From assembly GCA_905210905.1 (NCBI GenBank), contig CAJLYQ010000045.1, positions 1 to 17,181 on the forward strand: DNA of 17,181 bases, given 5' to 3'. Source of the DNA: an uncultured Christensenella sp. (lineage in GTDB: Bacteria; Bacillota; Clostridia; Christensenellales; DTU072). A program made the translations under genes and the position numbers. This document shows, in pieces, positions 16,301 through 17,181 of the stretch (positions are counted from its first letter, which is position 1; each line of letters opens with the position of its first letter). Under the pieces are notes generated by a model. That model saw nothing but the letters and a program-made list of their open reading frames with translations, had not been told where the DNA came from and did not search any database.

Positions 16301-17181
16301 TTTCGGCTCGGTTAATATTTCGTCGACGTCCGCTTCGAGTTCCGTGAAAGAGCCGTCTATCGGATCGACTAATTTTATCGTGACGAATTCGTACGCGACT
16401 ACTTCTTCGCTTGCGGTAATTCCGTCGGAAACGAACGCGCCGAACTCTTCGCCGTTTTCCGTGCGGACGAGTTTACGCCATCTCACGTTGCGCCCTTCGA
16501 CGGTCGGGAGCAAGGGTACTTCCACTATGCCCGCTTCGTTAACTTTGTTTGTGGCGTACACTTCGCGTTGTTTCGCGTAATAGGTTTTACCGTTTACGAA
16601 AGTTTTGTCTTTGGTCAAAACGTATTCGTCGCCGTTTTTTTCGTAATACGTACCTACCGGCACTTCTTCGCCGGAAAGCACGTCTTTTTGTTCGAATTTA
16701 TATGAAAAACGGTAAAAAGTGACGTAAACGCCCTTGGCGGTGTAAACGGCGTCCACTCTTGTGTCGGTGGTTATGCCGTTAAAGAGCGTGACGTTCCATT
16801 CGCCGTCGTAACCTTCCTTTTCGGGAACAGGCGGAATGTCCGTGATGGTTTTGCCTTTCTTTTCGGTGACGGATTTTATGAGAACGTTATCCGCGTAAAA
16901 ACTGACGGTGTAAGTATCTTTTTCGTACACGGCGTGTACCGACGTATCTTCGTTTATTTCGTCGAAGTTCGTTACGCTCCAGTAGGATTTGTATCCGTCT
17001 TTCGCCGGAACTTCGGGCACGTCGTCGAGCGAGCCGCCTTTATCGATCGTTTTCGTAACGTAAAGTTTACCGTCGACGTAGAACTTTATCGAAACGAGTT
17101 TGGTCGAACACGCAAAACAGGTTGTGACCGCTATCGCCAGCAACAACGCTATCGCTATACAGAGAATGAGTTTCCTTTTCA
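7331..17181 (-). CDS. Giant BspA-like leucine-rich repeat surface protein with InlB-type repeats (start codon crosses window edge)
   Basis: The frame is open from the stop at 7331 to the right edge. The last two bases on this strand are TG followed by KRKLILCIAIALLLAIA, so the start is very probably an ATG whose A is at 17182. That gives about 3283 residues, and the numbering here uses it. A signal peptide (1-25) is followed by four InlB/Flg_new-type beta repeats (30-335), then about 80 TpLRR/LRR_5 units to the C-terminus, typified by IGENAFYGCSSLETVVLP. By family knowledge (Tannerella BspA and relatives) such proteins are exported and mediate adhesion to host proteins or other bacteria; the ligand here is unknown. 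There is no LPxTG motif, C-terminal membrane segment or cell-wall-binding domain, so anchoring would rest on the N-terminus (possible lipid on Cys25) or be absent. A TTG at 17146 could be mistaken for the start, but it would cut away the basic end of the signal peptide. The frame is intact, with no stops or shifts. Confidence 0.93.
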   Translation of the reverse strand, partial: KRKLILCIAIALLLAIAVTTCFACSTKLVSIKFYVDGKLYVTKTIDKGGSLDDVPEVPAKDGYKSYWSVTNFDEINEDTSVHAVYEKDTYTVSFYADNVLIKSVTEKKGKTITDIPPVPEKEGYDGEWNVTLFNGITTDTRVDAVYTAKGVYVTFYRFSYKFEQKDVLSGEEVPVGTYYEKNGDEYVLTKDKTFVNGKTYYAKQREVYATNKVNEAGIVEVPLLPTVEGRNVRWRKLVRTENGEEFGAFVSDGITASEEVVAYEFVTIKLVDPIDGSFTELEADVDEILTEPKPGTARTDYLFYGWFIDENGKNKADFSKAFEQNATFYAKWISNKRTDGLKIEKNVVIGYDGEESEVFVPHVNEDNDGNRYEVTEIADRAFYGNLTVTAVRFPITLEKIGTEAFCECANLVSAEYPDGCNVKILSDAAFKQTGITSAEVSEKTVEIGESCFENCADLVTVKGLGESAVTEIAQNAFYGCSSLDTVVVPDTVTKINANAFAKAAVAKITFNDETKIIYIGDGAFYECASFVGISAINAEYVGQNAFYGCVAIEKITFVAGSATDVSGGRSEYIYDVTFAAGNGKIASGAIKEISSVKKITIAEGVWAIEDEGLALNPSLAATDAELTVVLPDTLIKIGKKAFSGRTDLKKIVLPDGLTEIGDYAFYGLNRLAEVTTGSGTKFTSVGRDVFGETDWFEGFDGVVIIGKTVFGVSEAYCRSKDYNFIKAEDTGFAERIAPYAFYGNDALTGAELGQRIAYVGEYAFASCPSLETFRFNSSAGFGSERIVEDNAIAENAALKEVLIYDDVNAEKAFGGRSGAEIIKLEYAGKNSVADGTLLTVFADMKELYVGDGFGRIADRAFASANRLEKVKIGKDVAIIGDGAFENCLSLATLDLSENAALETIGTRAFYRTSVTNEQTFVFPDTVKTVENEAFGSASLTDVEFGENLTFIGASAFANNVTLKRAVISLGTEEIGEYAFLNCNLSELTLPESVKKLGRGILAGNDGFKAITLSGDLSVSDMFSKIENGSIVREVPRNFRTATVLKGEIGEKQFFGVTSLQTVSVMPGVSAIGASAFEGCTLLMSAEIPASVTSVGERAFAGCRSLTSVRFDRENGPLDKMGREVFAGDVSLSYVSLPQKVVEYDFVGVFDGCKVLTTVNLPETVTEIGDYAYRNCSSLVTPSVHDGVTAIGVSAFEGCAKVDFDDVRFDSLVSIGERAFASCSSMHGLKAEKAKYIGKDAFLGATELNEITVTSDKVSFYTDKPENVVTVNVTANPAENAFDGCVGIKTIVFYGEDGNSIRTAINGIDTDKITVFVGAKAYETLSDKAYLNPTSEGFFEFSYDEATLTAKIVGINVDAKVAYLPSSAVKDETTYPVTAIGAGAFGGNATLEKVVVPAEITDLEENAFFSCENLSYVRFESGSRLKTICASAFAQCVNLTEMIFPSSLNSIGEAAFNACEKLGAITFFANSKLNKIGSYAFNGATSLEKVALTSEIKEIGVNAFAGCIALKTFDFGSKSAIKTLSNGLFSGCSALSEVSVPDGVTTIGTNAFKACVALKSAVIPDSTETIGTGAFGSSGITTVIFGRKLVTVGDEAFKSCNYLTEAILPDSVTVIGKQAFADCGRLLSVKIGENVRNIGENAFYNARNLAEAEYAAILGEDLTEGTNAFYGAGTNSASGITFTVGEKVERIPAYLFATSDLTYAPDIRRIYFDGTSSCEEIGEKAFAGLKTLASIDLPVSLLKIGKAAFDGNDGLEVSFESAAVTAGFEDGWDDGLTTQPVFGKNNVISGDYAYVERFGKAYLTKYYGEETTVVVPVSIDGLPVSDVGAAFERNEKVEKIVMPGNADRAGSFYGCSSLETVVLPENISYISSYAFYNCASLDNIVIPAGVERIGENAFYGCGRLETVYFDGETAAAMATEGNHPSLISANAANYYFAEGITVRPDSEVYGKIPDEDAINGYDIYTKLFWTKERDVGKDVFVYLVGDGTDERTYKAVVGGTGSMRNYEALSLVPWRNYADRITVAVVGKDVSSLGQNSFAGLSALKSVKYDAVRGNYSQDKHIFSNSGTNGGFTLEIGAETEIVPAYLFYNVSSLTEIVYAENCSMKEIGQYAFYGCSGLDEIVVVDTVEKIGTYAFAACRNVKEITVGKNVSIFGNRAFYGAISLDTLNYNAINASDGTSGSDIFGTGEKTQGFTLNISAETARVPAYAFYANENLKEVAFSGKTALTEIGREAFYKCTALAAITLPASLETIGEKAFAEAKILGSVNFAIGENKLKNIGAEAFLNTEFYRLADNWKADKGEISERGVLILANKYFIKAKSGLSGEYSVPTDVKTIASDAFGDCNGLEFIRVPITVEYIGENAFAGCVKLKTLYLASKAVAAGLENENSFGGIAKNALHVYVSSTLVEDAAVKVGLFVRDNYTAIDEKIDFSKSGDYYAYTKAAWKTGDVKAYLINDENNLGYYEAVITGEGATDDYAPGASPWNEFADVIATATVKSGVKKIGANAFRSCSALTELNIARGVEIIGENAFFGCESLTELTVPSSVTTLQNGAFGNCYSLKKISYMALRATDSAKDNGIFANAGTRVDSGVELNVDRQVQYVPAYLFYPLSDGTGTPDIRRISFLSSNNINDCTEIAPYAFAGLKNLGTVQFASGNVLEKIGEFAFYGCSSLESVTLTAGIKSVGKSAFKDCYELKNVIFDATAFETSEEGNKAFESAGRNDGFALTVSVKSKAIPSFLFEGGSYMTSLEFVSGGVCEKIGERAFEDCSSLQTIVVPDTVKTIGAGAFSGCLSLKNYTAPFVGGKAEATKASASTLFGYIFGTAEKDGASAVKQNFGTGSAVYYVPDSVAYVGITKYINMYFGTFSGCEYVQTVYLNVSNGVEKIFEYGVNENGDEYIVSSLDNGAYVDAEAFYGCSSLTAVNFSGMLQWIGQNAFKGCTELIEITVPENVKEIGAGAFEDCKGLTAINFNAIECADAGTAISANETRSNNVFAAAGENKSGIAVKIGKQVKSVPSFLFAVSGKNPAKIASLTFAEGAVCSSIGESAFRGAGETSFTKISIAESVTKIGKNAFAGTAYYLDDNNRRDNVLYVDGCLIKADFKSTTYSYNILTGTRIIADNAFEITLTVGVSPEIVIVADSVTHVGAYAFNKLTALKEVVFNSTSKLVSIGERAFNGCTNLGTAKNEANEDIGIYIRSEVSVIGSYAFAGCDNLTKIWIDSAAIAEGLMQNDSVTCGGILANATTVYVNSSIVKVGSYLRDNYEKGEQTVSGSYKRYTKKEIGR
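8561..8785 (-). other. Single 'PFVGG...LFGYIFG' insertion in the LRR array (module E)
   Basis: Residues about 2800-2874 leave the LRR pattern: PFVGGKAEATKASASTLFGY, then a low-complexity polar stretch, YYVPDSVAYVGI and FGTFSGC before the array resumes. The FVGG...GYIFG pattern recurs in other gut LRR proteins as far as I recall. Only one copy is seen here. Confidence 0.5.
9653..11254 (-). repeat. Two copies of a solenoid-opening module (module A)
   Basis: Copies lie at 11063-11254 and 9653-9841, each directly after a closing module D. They read xxYLxxDxxxxxYxAVxxGxG, then a Tyr, then PWxxxAdxIxxAxVxxxVxxIG and enter the LRR phase. The form GTGaM..Y...PW..Y is the usual start of LRR domains in many gut Firmicutes surface proteins, so these look like N-terminal caps that are now internal. 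Confidence 0.65.
11690..16159 (-). repeat. Three short beta-sheet openers in front of LRR blocks (module F)
   Basis: Segments at 16031-16159, 13028-13174 and 11690-11809 share a pattern of a beta hairpin with an alternating Tyr/Lys strand, then (V/A)xxVP or YLPSS, a short Asp/Gly turn, and (Y/L)xVxxIxxxAF leading into the first LRR of a block. They resemble the entry segments ('xxVVIPxxxxGxPVTxIGxxAF') of other LRR_5 proteins and divide the long array into blocks. Confidence 0.5.
16178..17095 (-). repeat. Four InlB / Flg_new (Listeria-Bacteroides type) beta repeats
   Basis: Four tandem units lie at about residues 30-86, 89-147, 152-265 and 266-335. Units 1 and 2 share the pattern FYxDxxLxxxxTxxKG, then PxVPxKxGYxxxWxVT, then DTxVxAVY. 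Unit 4 is the classic form, ending DYLFYGWFIDENGK and FYAKW. Unit 3 is swollen by an insertion of about 46 residues. In family members such B repeats act as stalks or spacers between the membrane and the LRR domain. Confidence 0.85.
16553..16690 (-). other. Tyr-rich insertion resembling phage-tail and surface-protein 'TYY' repeats, inside InlB unit 3
   Basis: Residues 165-210 carry two related halves, each ending in a Tyr pair: PVGTYYEKNGDEYVLTKD and TFVNGKTYYAK. The pattern GTYYEKNG, then Y, then T-D-T, then GKTYY is one I know from repeats in phage structural proteins and gut Firmicutes surface proteins. It interrupts the beta strand pattern of the InlB unit. Confidence 0.5.
17108..17181 (-). 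other. Signal peptide, possibly of a lipoprotein
   Basis: Residues 2-4 are KRK, followed by about 17 hydrophobic residues and then TTCFACS. Cys25 with Ala at -1 could be the lipidated cysteine, but Phe at -2 and Cys at -3 are a poor lipobox. Cleavage by ordinary signal peptidase after the Ala is the alternative. Export is well supported; lipidation is only possible. Confidence 0.7.

Noticed and set aside
7331..17146. Sortase or cell-wall anchor at the C-terminus of the giant LRR protein
   Set aside because: The end reads SGSYKRYTKKEIGR, with no LPxTG-like motif, hydrophobic segment, SLH domain or choline-binding repeat.

Overview
The window looks like chromosomal DNA of a low-to-mid G+C Bacillota, most likely an uncultured, host-associated Clostridia lineage. 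The evidence is the Firmicutes-type order rpmE - yqhQ - prmC - prfA, AGGAG-type ribosome binding sites, an L31 of the zinc-binding type, a Re-citrate-synthase-like gene of a clostridial type, and a very large BspA-like surface protein with InlB-type repeats. CG dinucleotides are frequent by eye. No tRNA, rRNA, CRISPR array, insertion sequence, reverse transcriptase or phage module was found. Species cannot be named from this sequence.

Layout. Positions 1-4836, minus strand, form a translation-factor cluster read from right to left: rpmE (ribosomal protein L31), a hairpin-plus-T-run terminator, a single reading frame joining the membrane protein YqhQ (DUF1385) to the release-factor methyltransferase PrmC, prfA (RF1, the substrate of PrmC), and a DRE-TIM synthase of the Re-citrate synthase / isopropylmalate synthase type whose 3' end leaves the window. 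Positions 4837-4958 hold two back-to-back promoters. One is a full-consensus promoter for rpmE on the minus strand. The other, on the plus strand, drives murC (4959-6308), and its -10 box ends only 5 bases before the murC ATG, which predicts a leaderless mRNA. murC converges on and overlaps by 11 bases a medium-chain dehydrogenase-like gene (6298-7290, minus) that has lost both zinc sites.

The remaining 57 percent of the window (7331 to the right edge, minus) is one gene for a giant secreted protein of about 3283 residues. It has a signal peptide, four InlB/Flg_new-type beta repeats, and about 80 BspA-type (LRR_5) leucine-rich repeats. The solenoid is broken up by recurrent non-LRR modules, suggesting that five solenoid blocks were joined end to end. 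The start codon lies across the right edge: the window ends with the T and G of a probable ATG.

How the genes work together. RF1, PrmC and L31 belong to translation, and PrmC modifies the GGQ glutamine of the RF1 encoded just downstream. MurC belongs to peptidoglycan synthesis. The giant LRR protein is the accessory, surface-exposed element, and its architecture is the most unusual part of the window. The zinc-less dehydrogenase lies 40 bases downstream of it on the same strand and has no evident functional link.
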